From contig CM075349.1 of assembly GCA_037693485.1 (NCBI GenBank), positions 66,939,001 to 67,003,000 of the forward strand: a stretch of 64,000 nucleotides of DNA, in the 5' to 3' direction. The notes below the pieces were generated by a model that was given only the letters and a program-made list of their open reading frames with translations, did not search any database and was not told the origin of the DNA. The position numbers were made by a program, and so were the translations under genes. This document shows, in pieces, positions 8,651-18,600 of this stretch. Source of the DNA: Kitagawia praeruptora (taxonomy: Eukaryota; Streptophyta; Magnoliopsida; Apiales; Apiaceae). Numbering within the stretch: position 1 is the first letter of the stretch; each line of letters opens with the position of its first letter.

Positions 8651-11600
8651 TTACTGGTAGAAACGTCGAAGGCGAGCGGCATGCCAGGTGTTTTTGATTG
8701 GGCTACCGTCTGGATGAGCCAATTTGTAGGTGCCCGGTCGGACCACTTCAATTACCACGTATGGACCTTCCCAGTTGGGCATAAGCTTGCCTTTTTTGGT
8801 TGGCATGGAGGTGGCTAACTCTCGAAGCACTAAGTCCCCGGTTCGGAAGGATCTCTTCTTCACCCCCGAATCATAATACTGGGCTGCCTGCAATTGGTAC
8901 CTTAAGTTTCTTTGGTGGGCAGCCTCTCTTTCTTCTTCCAGTAAGTCCACATTCGCTCGAAGTCCGAACTCATTCGTCTCCACGTTAAACACTTCTGTTC
9001 GGTAAGACTCCAGGCCAACTTCGACGGGTAGAAGGGCATCAGTTCCGAAGGCCAGTTTGAAAGGCGTTTCCCCGGTTGAAGATCTCGTAGTTGTTCGGTA
9101 AGCCCATAGGACCCATGGTAGTTCTTCAGCCCAAAGTCCTTTAGCTTCTCCTAGCCTTTTCTTGATTCCATCAAAGATGATTTTGTTGGCCGCCTCGATC
9201 GCCCCATTTCCCTGGGGATGCCCTACCGAACTGAACTTCTGTTGTATCCCGAACTGAGCCAGGAATTTTCTGAACTTGCTCCCAATAAACTGAGTACCGT
9301 TATCGGACACACAAACCATAGGTATGCCAAACCTCAAGATGACCTGTTCCAGCATGAATTTCTTCGCGGCTTCTTCGGTAATGGCCGAAAGGGGTTTTGC
9401 TTCTATCCACTTAGTCATATAGTCGATTGCCACAATACAGTATTTCGCTTGTTTAGTGCTGGTGGGTAGGATCCCCACAATATCGACCGCCCACATAGCA
9501 AATGGGATCGGGCTAAGGACTGAAGACATCTCTTCGGGAGGCTGCTTCGGGATTGTGCTGAATAGCTGGCATTGCTTGCATTTCTTTGCATACTCTGTTG
9601 CGTCTTCTTTCATTTTAGGCCAGAAAAATCCCTGCCTAAGGATCTTGAAGGCTAAGGATCGTCCTGCCAAATGTTCTCCACAAATCCCTTCATGAACCGT
9701 CTCCAAAGCAAGCTGTTGTTCATCTTTGTCTAAACACCTAAGTAGCGGCTGGCTTACCGATCGTCTGAACAAACGGCCCCCGACCAGAGTGTAATTTCCC
9801 GACCGATACTTCACCTTCTGTGCTTCCCTTCGGTCAAGTGGTAGGATGCCTTTTTCCAAGAAGGCCCTGATGGGAGTCATCCAATTGACCCCTTGATGAA
9901 TTTCCATGCACTGTTTCTTGTCTATCGAAGGTGTCTTTACTTCGGTCAGATAGATGGACCCACTTAGGTTTTGGGTTTCTACCGAAGCTAACCTCGAGAG
10001 GGCGTCTGCCCGACTGTTGTTTTCTCTAGCTACTTGAGTTAACTCGAAAGTTTCAAACAGCAAAGATTGTTCACGTACCTTAAGGGCGTATGCCTTGGTT
10101 CGGGGATCTTTTTGCCCATACTCTCCTGAGAACTGTTTTACCACCAACATTGAATCACTGAACGCCCTAATGTGCTTAACTTCCAAATTTCTTGCCAAAT
10201 CTAGCCCTGCCAAGAGTGCTTCATATTCGGCTTCGTTGTTCGTCAACGGGAAAGTGAACCTGATAGCTTGACAAATCTCGAATCCTTCTGGGCTTGTAAG
10301 AATTAGCCCTGCCCCGCACTTTTCCTTGGCGACCGACCCATCGACAAACAACTTCCATTTTCCCGGTGCCTGAATCATTTGTTCTTCAGGAGCTAAGTCA
10401 TTCGGCCCCGAAAAAGAGCATTCTACCATGAAATCCGCCAATGCTTGGGCTTTGATCGAAGTCCTTGGTGTATACTCCAAATCATGCTCCCCCAGTTCGA
10501 TCGCCCAAGCAACCACTCTGCCCGATGCCTCTGGTCTTTGCAATATTTTCTTTAACGGCTGATCGGTTACAACTTTGATCGTCCTTCCCTGGAAATAGTG
10601 CCTTAGCTTTCTTGCGGCCACTACCAGTCCATAAGCGAACTTCTCTGCATTCGGATATCTTGTTTCTGCATCCTTGAGAATATGAGAAACATAGAACACC
10701 GGATGCTGGTTCCCTTCATGTTCTTTGACCAACACGGCTCCAAGTGTTCGGTCGTTCACAGCCAAGTACAGCTGCAATGTCTCCTTCGGGTCGGGTCTCA
10801 TTAAGAGTTGGGCTTTCACTAAGTACTCTTTAACATCTTCGAATGCTTTCTGGCAGTTTGGCCCCCACTCGAAATTCTTGGACCCCCAAAGCACTTCAAA
10901 GAATGGTAGGGCCTTTTCGGCCGATCGGGAGATGAACCTCCTCAGGGCTGCTAGCCGTCCGGTCAGCTTTTGAATGTCCCTGATTGTCTTCGGTGCCTCC
11001 ATATCAATGACTGCTTTAATCTTCTCCGGGTTGGCTTCAATTCCTCTGGCGCTAACCACGTATCCCAGAAATTTCCCACTATTTACTCCAAACGTACACT
11101 TGTTCGGATTGATCCTCATGTTGTTTCTTCTGAGCGTTTCAAAACATTCCCTCAGATCCTCGGCATGATCCCTGAAAAGGGACTTAACAATCATATCGTC
11201 CACATAGCACTCCATGTTCCGACCGATCTGGGCTTTGAACACTTTGTTGATCATCTTTTGAAATGTTGCCCCGGCGTTCTTCAAGCCAAAAGGCATCTTT
11301 ATGTAGGCATAAGTGCCATTCGGTGTGATGAATGCTGTCTTTGGAACGTCCTCGGCATTCATGGCAATTTGGTGGTATCCTGAGAATGCATCCAGGAAAC
11401 TGAGTATTTGATGCCCCGAAGTAGCATCTATCAGTTGATCAATGTTCGGCAGGGGGTAGTGGTCCTTCGGACAATGCTTATTCAGGTCGGTGTAGTCGAC
11501 ACACATTCTCCACTTGCCATTAGATTTCTTCACCACCACTACGTTTGCCAACCAATCGGGATAGTCTATCTCTTCGATGAACTTTGCTTCCAGCAATTTT

Positions 11601-14137
11601 TCGACTTCAGCTTGAATTACTTTCTGCCTTTCCATGGCGAAATTCCTCTTCTTTTGTCTTACGGGCTTGGCTTCGGGAGCTACATTTAAGCAGTGTTTAG
11701 CGACCGCAGGGTCCAAGCCTGGCATATCTTCGGGATTCCACGCGAATACGTCGTGAAATTCCCTAATGACCTTGATGACTTTCTCTTTTAATTTCGGCTC
11801 CATGCTCTTTCCAATTTGGATCATCTTTCCCGACTGGCCCACGTACAGTTCCACCTCTTCGGTCTCTGCAGCCGGCTCAGCGATCGGGCTTGACAGGTCG
11901 GCCCCAAACTTTTCCAACTCAATGTTCAGCAGTTGGTGGCTGCCCCCAGCTTCGGTCTCATTTCTTTTCCTCTTTCCGGCTTCGGTCATCTCGATATCTT
12001 TGTCTTTTTCCAAGTCCTCTAACATGATTATTCTGGCGGCTTTCTGATCGCCTCTCATTTCTCCAACTCCATGCTCTGTTGGGAACTTCAACTTCAGATG
12101 AGGGATAGAGGATACAGCCTGGAACAAAGATAAGGCTGGCCTTCCCAGAATTCCGTTGTACGGACTATCCACCCGAACGACATAGAACTTTGCTTCCTTT
12201 ACCACAGTGTATGGCGCTTTTCCCATCATGACAGACAAAGTGATGGTGCCTTCTATCGGCACAGGCTGATTACCGAAACCATGTAAAGGTGCCTCGTGGC
12301 ATGGTTCCAGCTGTTCGCCTCCTAAATTCATCTTGCAATATGTTCGGTGATATAGAATGTTGACTGAGCTCCCTTCGTCTACCAGCACTTTCCATATCTT
12401 GTTTTCCCCGATTACTGGGTTCACAACAAGTGGGTCTTCGTGCGGCCATATCACATCTTCGTAGTCATCTTCTGTGAAGGAGATAGGCAGTGGTTGCTTG
12501 GCTGAACTTGACTGGTACAGGTTATAGATCTGTCTGGCATACTTTTTCCTTGCTGTCTTACTGTCCCGATCAAGCACTGTTCCTCCGGAAATTGTCCTGA
12601 CCTCCCCTCGGTACTTCTCGGAACTTTCCGCTTCCTTCCTTTTCTCCTTGGATTCTAGTTTGTCCCTCAAGTCGCCCACAAATTGGGTCAGCTCCCCATC
12701 TTTGATCATCTTTTCAATTAACTTCTTCAAATGATAGCACTCCTCGGTGTTATGACCTTTGTCCCGATGGTAGTCACAATATTTGCTGTCGCTTCTTCTA
12801 TTCTCAGGGGTCTTCAACTTGGGTGGTCTGACAAACCCAGGTTTACCCTTTATCTCATGGAGAATCTTCGAGATAGGTGTGTTTAATGGTGTGAACACAG
12901 TACTATCTCTATCTCTTCTTCGTTCGGCTCCTTTGTCGGGCCTTGTATCATTCAACCTGCTCTTAATATCTCCTCGACTCCTTCGGTCGTCTCTTCTGTC
13001 ATCCCTTCGGTCGTCCCTCCTGTCATACCTATCATTTTTCTTGTTCTCCTTGTACCCCCCAATTGATTCCAATTTTCTTCTAATGGCCTCTCCTCTCACA
13101 TATATATCATTTAAAGATTTGGGAGGCATATCATAAAGAGAGGACCGAAGCTTCTTACCTTTAACAGGGTCGAGGCCTGCGGCGAGGAATCCAGCCGCCT
13201 TGACTTTGTCCAAGTTGGTGACCATACCGGCTTCCTCTTTGAACCTTGCTAAGTAATCACCCAAATCTTCATTCGGTCCCTGCCTGCAGTGGATCAGGGC
13301 TTCTGTATCCTTCTCTCTTCGGCACAAATGTGAGTAGTGCCTCAAGAACTTTTTCTTTACTTGTTCGTACGAGCCTATCGACCTAGGTCTCAATGACCTG
13401 TACCACATGGATGCATTCCCCTTTAGGTAGGTCTTGAACATCTTGCAGAGCATCACATCACAGTGCCCCATCCCAGTCATAAGTGATTCATATTTCTCAC
13501 AGTGGTCTTCGGGGTCGCCTTTTCCGTTGAATTCATTCATCTTCGGGAACTGCCTTCCAGGAGGCGGTCGAAACTGTTCAATGTCCTCGGTCACCACTGG
13601 CTCGTGGCTGACCTTTCTCTCTCCGAACATGGCCTTCTCGATCCTTCGGATACGATCGTCCGTGTGGGGGCCCTCTTCCTCCGAGTCGGAGGAATAAACT
13701 ACCTTTGACCGGGTCCTCCTCGAGTATGATTCAGAGTCCCCCGACTCATCTTCATCATTTCTGGTTCTTGGCCTCTTATCTCTTCGGTCGTCCACCTCCG
13801 TGTCTTCGGCTTCTAGAGCCTCGCGGAGGGTCCTTTCCTGTAGCTCGATCTCCTCCCTTTGGAGCTTTAGGGCTTCTAGCCTTAAACGGTCAGCCTCCCT
13901 CTTTTTGGCCAGACGTTCGGCCTCCTTGCTGCTCTTCTCCTTTTCTATTTCTTTCCGTTTCCCCTTGGCTTTTTGTTCCTCTCGCCACTTCATCAGAATT
14001 TCCCTTTGTTCTTCGGGAGACGGTATGTCTCCCTCTTCGTCGAAAATCAAAAGCCCTGGGGTGATGGGAGGAGTGGTGCGAGTATTTCCGGCTATAGTGC
14101 TATCGTCAGCTGTTGGTATCTCGGTTTCATTCGCCAT
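8651..14137 (-). CDS. Gag-Pol polyprotein of the Tat element (1,828 aa, intact)
   Basis: A single open frame encodes the whole replication machinery. Residues 40-110 are a charged, probably coiled-coil leader; 195-360 the retrotransposon Gag domain; 370-390 an RRDD-type repeat; 453-467 a Cys/His cluster (CDYHRDKGHNTEEC). The protease motif DEGSS is at about 587. Reverse transcriptase covers about 840-1030 with YVDD at 978-981. A first RNase H ends near 1240. A second RNase H at 1262-1386 keeps FVDGS, AEYEALL, FSDS and SRADALS. Integrase has H1482, H1489, C1520 and C1523, then D1552, D1612 and E1648 with the canonical 35-residue spacing. No frameshift or stop was seen. Gag and Pol are not separated by a stop, so Gag excess must be achieved some other way. 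Confidence 0.95.
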   Translation of the reverse strand: MANETEIPTADDSTIAGNTRTTPPITPGLLIFDEEGDIPSPEEQREILMKWREEQKAKGKRKEIEKEKSSKEAERLAKKREADRLRLEALKLQREEIELQERTLREALEAEDTEVDDRRDKRPRTRNDEDESGDSESYSRRTRSKVVYSSDSEEEGPHTDDRIRRIEKAMFGERKVSHEPVVTEDIEQFRPPPGRQFPKMNEFNGKGDPEDHCEKYESLMTGMGHCDVMLCKMFKTYLKGNASMWYRSLRPRSIGSYEQVKKKFLRHYSHLCRREKDTEALIHCRQGPNEDLGDYLARFKEEAGMVTNLDKVKAAGFLAAGLDPVKGKKLRSSLYDMPPKSLNDIYVRGEAIRRKLESIGGYKENKKNDRYDRRDDRRDDRRDDRRSRGDIKSRLNDTRPDKGAERRRDRDSTVFTPLNTPISKILHEIKGKPGFVRPPKLKTPENRRSDSKYCDYHRDKGHNTEECYHLKKLIEKMIKDGELTQFVGDLRDKLESKEKRKEAESSEKYRGEVRTISGGTVLDRDSKTARKKYARQIYNLYQSSSAKQPLPISFTEDDYEDVIWPHEDPLVVNPVIGENKIWKVLVDEGSSVNILYHRTYCKMNLGGEQLEPCHEAPLHGFGNQPVPIEGTITLSVMMGKAPYTVVKEAKFYVVRVDSPYNGILGRPALSLFQAVSSIPHLKLKFPTEHGVGEMRGDQKAARIIMLEDLEKDKDIEMTEAGKRKRNETEAGGSHQLLNIELEKFGADLSSPIAEPAAETEEVELYVGQSGKMIQIGKSMEPKLKEKVIKVIREFHDVFAWNPEDMPGLDPAVAKHCLNVAPEAKPVRQKKRNFAMERQKVIQAEVEKLLEAKFIEEIDYPDWLANVVVVKKSNGKWRMCVDYTDLNKHCPKDHYPLPNIDQLIDATSGHQILSFLDAFSGYHQIAMNAEDVPKTAFITPNGTYAYIKMPFGLKNAGATFQKMINKVFKAQIGRNMECYVDDMIVKSLFRDHAEDLRECFETLRRNNMRINPNKCTFGVNSGKFLGYVVSARGIEANPEKIKAVIDMEAPKTIRDIQKLTGRLAALRRFISRSAEKALPFFEVLWGSKNFEWGPNCQKAFEDVKEYLVKAQLLMRPDPKETLQLYLAVNDRTLGAVLVKEHEGNQHPVFYVSHILKDAETRYPNAEKFAYGLVVAARKLRHYFQGRTIKVVTDQPLKKILQRPEASGRVVAWAIELGEHDLEYTPRTSIKAQALADFMVECSFSGPNDLAPEEQMIQAPGKWKLFVDGSVAKEKCGAGLILTSPEGFEICQAIRFTFPLTNNEAEYEALLAGLDLARNLEVKHIRAFSDSMLVVKQFSGEYGQKDPRTKAYALKVREQSLLFETFELTQVARENNSRADALSRLASVETQNLSGSIYLTEVKTPSIDKKQCMEIHQGVNWMTPIRAFLEKGILPLDRREAQKVKYRSGNYTLVGGRLFRRSVSQPLLRCLDKDEQQLALETVHEGICGEHLAGRSLAFKILRQGFFWPKMKEDATEYAKKCKQCQLFSTIPKQPPEEMSSVLSPIPFAMWAVDIVGILPTSTKQAKYCIVAIDYMTKWIEAKPLSAITEEAAKKFMLEQVILRFGIPMVCVSDNGTQFIGSKFRKFLAQFGIQQKFSSVGHPQGNGAIEAANKIIFDGIKKRLGEAKGLWAEELPWVLWAYRTTTRSSTGETPFKLAFGTDALLPVEVGLESYRTEVFNVETNEFGLRANVDLLEEEREAAHQRNLRYQLQAAQYYDSGVKKRSFRTGDLVLRELATSMPTKKGKLMPNWEGPYVVIEVVRPGTYKLAHPDGSPIKNTWHAARLRRFYQ

Positions 14138-14174
14138 TACTAACTGTATAATTCAACACAAACGCAACTCTACG

Positions 14175-14194
14175 TTCCCACAGACGGCGCCAAA
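14175..14194 (-). promoter_or_regulatory. Primer binding site of the Tat element
   Basis: Directly after the 5' LTR the minus strand reads TTTGGCGCCGTCTGTGGGAA, beginning TGGCGCC as expected for pairing with the CCA-bearing 3' end of a tRNA. The priming tRNA is not assigned. Confidence 0.6.
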
Positions 14195-14564
14195 TGTTAC
14201 GACTGTATTTCGCCGGACCTTGGTTCGGTCGGACCTGCAAATGAGAAGAATGCGAGGGTTTGGCCCCCCGATTCACCTCCGGTGTGAGAATAAGTTAGTC
14301 GGTTTTTGGTAAGGTAATTTAGAACGTAGAGTGTTTGTGTTGTGTGTAATTGTCCGTGAAATGAAAGGAAGAACCTGACTAATATTCATCTCCTTCCGGG
14401 CGGTTATCCGAATAGTGGGCATCGTGTGCCGACGTGTCCCACGTTCTCGGGAGTTGGAACCATACGACCGTTATCGGCAACTGGACCAGACGAATATGGG
14501 CCTCTGTTCGGGCTTGAGGTGTTGAAATATCGGTTCGGCCCATAAAGGAGATGGGCCTCTAACA
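14195..14564 (-). repeat. 5' LTR of the Tat element (370 bp)
   Basis: Second copy of the LTR, upstream of gag on the minus strand. It drives leftward transcription; no clear TATA box was singled out. Identity with the other copy points to a very young insertion. Confidence 0.93.
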
Positions 14565-14569
14565 TTAAC

Positions 14570-15628
14570 TAAGATGAATAAAAGAGAGATTAACGATGAT
14601 TAGTTCGTGTGTCAAACATAAGACCCAGAAAGAATGAAAACATGCTAACAAAAGCCAATTCTAACATTTCTTGTTAAAACACCGCCCACACATCTCAAAC
14701 TCAAATAATCCCCTAAAACCAATGTTACAGAAATCGCTTATCGAACTAAATTGATTGAACTACTGATTTACGATTTATTGGAAATCGGTCGGAGTGATAA
14801 ATCAAAATTAAATCGGATGTTTTTCAATAATAAATTTTATAATATTTATTAAATTAAATCATTATTATTATATACAAAATGGAGTATTTAAAACATCAAA
14901 ACAAATAAATTTTTATTTTAATAAAATTATAATTAAATCACTACTTTTCTGATTAAATAGACGTACTACAATTCTATATTGCCTAAATCTAAATGAGTCT
15001 TGTTAACAATAGCCCTTAGGACTATGTTTAAGGATTAATTTTTGTCAAGTGATGAATTTTTATTGAATAATTTATATGAATGCATGGATGCACGTACTTT
15101 TTTGCAAGTGAGGCACAACCTTGAACCAATTAAAAACTACTGTATCACATAACACATTAACCGTAGCCGAGGGCTGTGGTTCACATTTTCCGATCTAAAA
15201 ACTCTCACCTGTCACCTCTATCCTTTCCTAACTATACACACAAAATATCTACGTATAATTCTTATTCATCCTATGAACCCCGACTCCTCCCCGAGCATTC
15301 CACCGTGGCACAACCGTCCCAAGACCAAATCAACACTCTCCTATCTGACCTCCTTCCCCTCATCTTTCTCCATCATATCATTCACCGGCCGCTAGCAAAT
15401 TCTCCGGTCAAAACTCGCCGTTCTCAAATCCTCAATCTCCAACTCACCTCACTGGTCGAAGAATCAACTAATTTTGTGTTGTTAGATCGGCGGTCAACCG
15501 TTTGCCGATTTGTCGGCCGATTTATCGGCGATTTCTACAACACTGCCCAAAACCAATAAAACTCTCTCAGACGTACATCTCCACCGCCGCCTCTGTCTTT
15601 TTCACAGATAACACATGCCCTTATAACT
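14570..15628. other. Intergenic AT-rich DNA and upstream region of the IscA-like gene
   Basis: 14570-15100 is AT-rich with no recognised feature. From about 15180 the sequence becomes C/T-rich, as is common in plant 5' leaders, and probably holds the promoter and 5' UTR of the IscA-like gene. A frame open at 15176-15559 has no recognisable protein features. No clear TATA box was identified. Confidence 0.4.
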
Positions 15629-18600
15629 ATGTCTTCAAGATCGTTGATTAATCGTGCGGTTCCGTTCATTACAGCTCGAATTCGTGGGAATAATAGAATA
15701 TTAAATTCAAGATATTATTCGTCTGCTTCTTCCACCCAGCCTCACCACCCTCTTTCCGAACCTCAATCCTCGTCTTCCTCGGAATCTATTCATATGACTG
15801 ATAGTTTTGTTAGGGTAACTATTTCCTAATCTTAATTTTATTATTATTCGATTCTTGTTATGCATTTTTTTTTAATTATTTATATAATAGGATTCATAAT
15901 TTTATATTTCCGCTTGTTCCCATGTATTAGAGCATAGTTTATGTTACCATGATATGAATTTAAGTTTAATAGCTAAGGTATTTTGCTTCTGCGTATTGAT
16001 TAGGTATATGACCCTGCCAGATGTTAGACATATATGACATTCCTTTGTTATGAGACAAGCATCAGATACTCGCTGAAATGGATCATTTTTTACATTTATC
16101 ACGTTGTATGTGATACTTGCTTTTTTACATTGTCCTTTTGGATTATGTTGTAAATTTGTCATGTATATGATTAAGTGCATATAATTTGTTGTTGTTTATA
16201 GTAGAAGTGTTTAGATTATTTAGGAGTATCTGAAGTTTTTTGTGTTAAGCAATGGTGCCTAGTCACTTTTTAGTGTCCAATTTTGGATCCATATGCAAAA
16301 ACTCCCAATATTTTCATATTCTGAGAATCCAACACCTGCATCCACCATCGCATACTTAAGCCCACGATAATATAGGCTAGACCTTACAAGTGATGGATAG
16401 AACTTGGGCCCAAATCCGTGTTGGTTTTTATAAAGAAACATTTAGAACTTTATTTATTTATTTTTTTGTTATAAAAAGATTCCTTGAATTTAAATTCAAT
16501 TGTCATTTGACTTATTAGGTAATTATTTGTTAATCCATATGATTGACTTTAAGAATGCTTGGCAGAGAATGAAAGAGTTACAAGTAGATGAAGACAAGGA
16601 GAAAATGCTTCGATTAAGCATAGAAGCTGGTGGATGTTCTGGATTCCAATATAACTTTACACTTGATGATAAGACTAATTCTGATGACAGGTTATTTTAG
16701 CTTGTCTTACTGTCTTACTAAGTTTTACTCTACATGAATAAGCTCAGTGTTAGTGTTGCCGATTTGGGCAGTATCCAGTCCTGAATATAGGCTTGTTTTT
16801 TGCCCTTCTCAGGGGTTAAATTAAATGATCAACTGTTGAGGTTATCTGTTCTATTCTTTACAAGTTTATTTATGTTTCTCTTATCTTTAGGATATTTGAG
16901 CGGGACGGTGTTAAACTAGTGGTTGATAAAATTTCATATGACTTTGTAAAAGGCTCAACTGTTGATTATGTGGAGGAACTGATACGATCTGCATTTCAAG
17001 TAAGTTAGTTGTCTTACATATTCATGTTATGCATAATCTCTTTCGTTACTGCATACTTGGATGTCTCTTTACAATATGTGTGTTTTTCTGGTGGATTGCC
17101 CTTGGATTTAAATCTTGATTTATTGCATGCACTGCAAAAGAGTTATTGATCACTTATGTATGTAAAATTTCTATTTTAATGATTAATGATTTTAAAGCAT
17201 ATTTAAACAATAATCGAGAGCCATGATTTTCAAAACTGTACCTGCAGTCCACTTTTCTGCATCAATCATGTTAGTGGCTCTTCTTTGCTTACAAGGACAC
17301 CGAAATACATCAACTTCATTAATACTTATTGGATCAATACCTAACAAAGATGATAGACCATTTTGGCATCATCTTATAATTTGTAAGACTGATTTTCTCA
17401 TATTCTGTAATATTGTACATCATTGGGATAATGGGATTCTAGTTACATTAAGTTATCATGCTAATTGCTATTACCTGGCCTTTAAGTCTTAGGTTTTCCT
17501 ACAAGTATTTAAACCCCTTAGAGTTCGCATGTACCCCTTATACCGTTCCTTTAACTCCATTACACACGGCCCTACTATAAACACATTAGCTAAATTTAGT
17601 TTATAGAGTGTAAGATCTGATATAGTCATATTGCATAGATACATAAACTTTCAAGATATGGTATACTAGTATTTATGCCCGCGGTGCTGGGCTTTGCAAT
17701 ACATTAAATTTGTAAAGAACCATTTTGAAAACAAATTTTTCTTTATATTGGTAGAGACCATTTTTTCGAAATGCAAAGTTGAACTAATATTGCTAAAGAC
17801 ATTTATCTAATAATTATGATTAAAGGACTAAAAGAATATTTATGAATTAAAGTACAAAAAGACACGCTTAACACTAAAAAGTTGCGTTCTTGAAGATTTT
17901 ATCAATATTAAAATTAAACTCAAACATTTTATCAGTATTAAAAATATTTAAATAAAGTTCCTCGGCCCTGCCTCCGGCGGGACCTCGATCCCGTTATTTA
18001 TGATTCCTTAGAAGCTACATGTATGAGGAAAGAAAATGATAGACTAAGACTATAGTATAGGGTACACAATGGGGCAGGGCATCAGACCATCAGAGCTTCC
18101 ACATAAAGTTCTTATAAAAATCAAGAAGACCATATGGGGAAACATTTTTGCCAGGAATCTTGTATAAGCAACAATGGCTGCTTTTGATATTTTATAAGCT
18201 GACACTATAATAGGCCAGCCATTAGCCTTCAACTTATCCTCCTTGAAATCCTTATAAACCACTTTACAACATCATCAATTTTAGCTTCTGTTAAATTCTC
18301 CACATCAGATAGCCCTGCTTTCACCTCCTCATTGGGAATAAACTGAAATCAACAAAGACGATGTAGTTTTTGCTAATATGCCAACTAAGTATGTATGTTT
18401 GTGTATTGACTTACGTGCAGTTCTCCATAATATTGGATGTTACATTGACTATTCTCGCTGAACTTGAGAGCTGCAGTAGCGGAAGCAGTTCAGTTATAAC
18501 ATTTTTTACTCCGTAGTAGTTTGTTCGGAGACAATCTTCGACTAATTCATAGTCCTGCAAGAGTATTCCTTCCAACAAATCGGCATACTCATAACCCACC

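Larger units (their letters stand above)
4746..14564 (-). mobile_element. Complete Tat-lineage Ty3/gypsy retrotransposon, 9.8 kb
   Basis: The element is bounded by two 370-bp LTRs and a 5-bp target duplication TTAAC (4741-4745 and 14565-14569). It is transcribed leftwards: primer binding site next to the right LTR, one long gag-pol frame (14137 to 8651), then a 3.5-kb 3' region (8650 to 5116) with tandem repeats and a spliced gene on the opposite strand. A second, archaeal-type RNase H after the first, and an antisense reading frame before the 3' LTR, are both known traits of the Tat lineage. By eye the LTRs show no difference, so the insertion is recent and may be competent. Confidence 0.93.

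Noticed and set aside
8800..14064. Many plus-strand frames over gag-pol of the Tat element
   Set aside because: Antisense shadows of a long coding frame, with no domains of their own.
15176..15559. 127-codon open frame upstream of the IscA-like gene
   Set aside because: No recognisable domain, C/T-rich composition typical of a leader, and it ends just before the real start; treated as chance.
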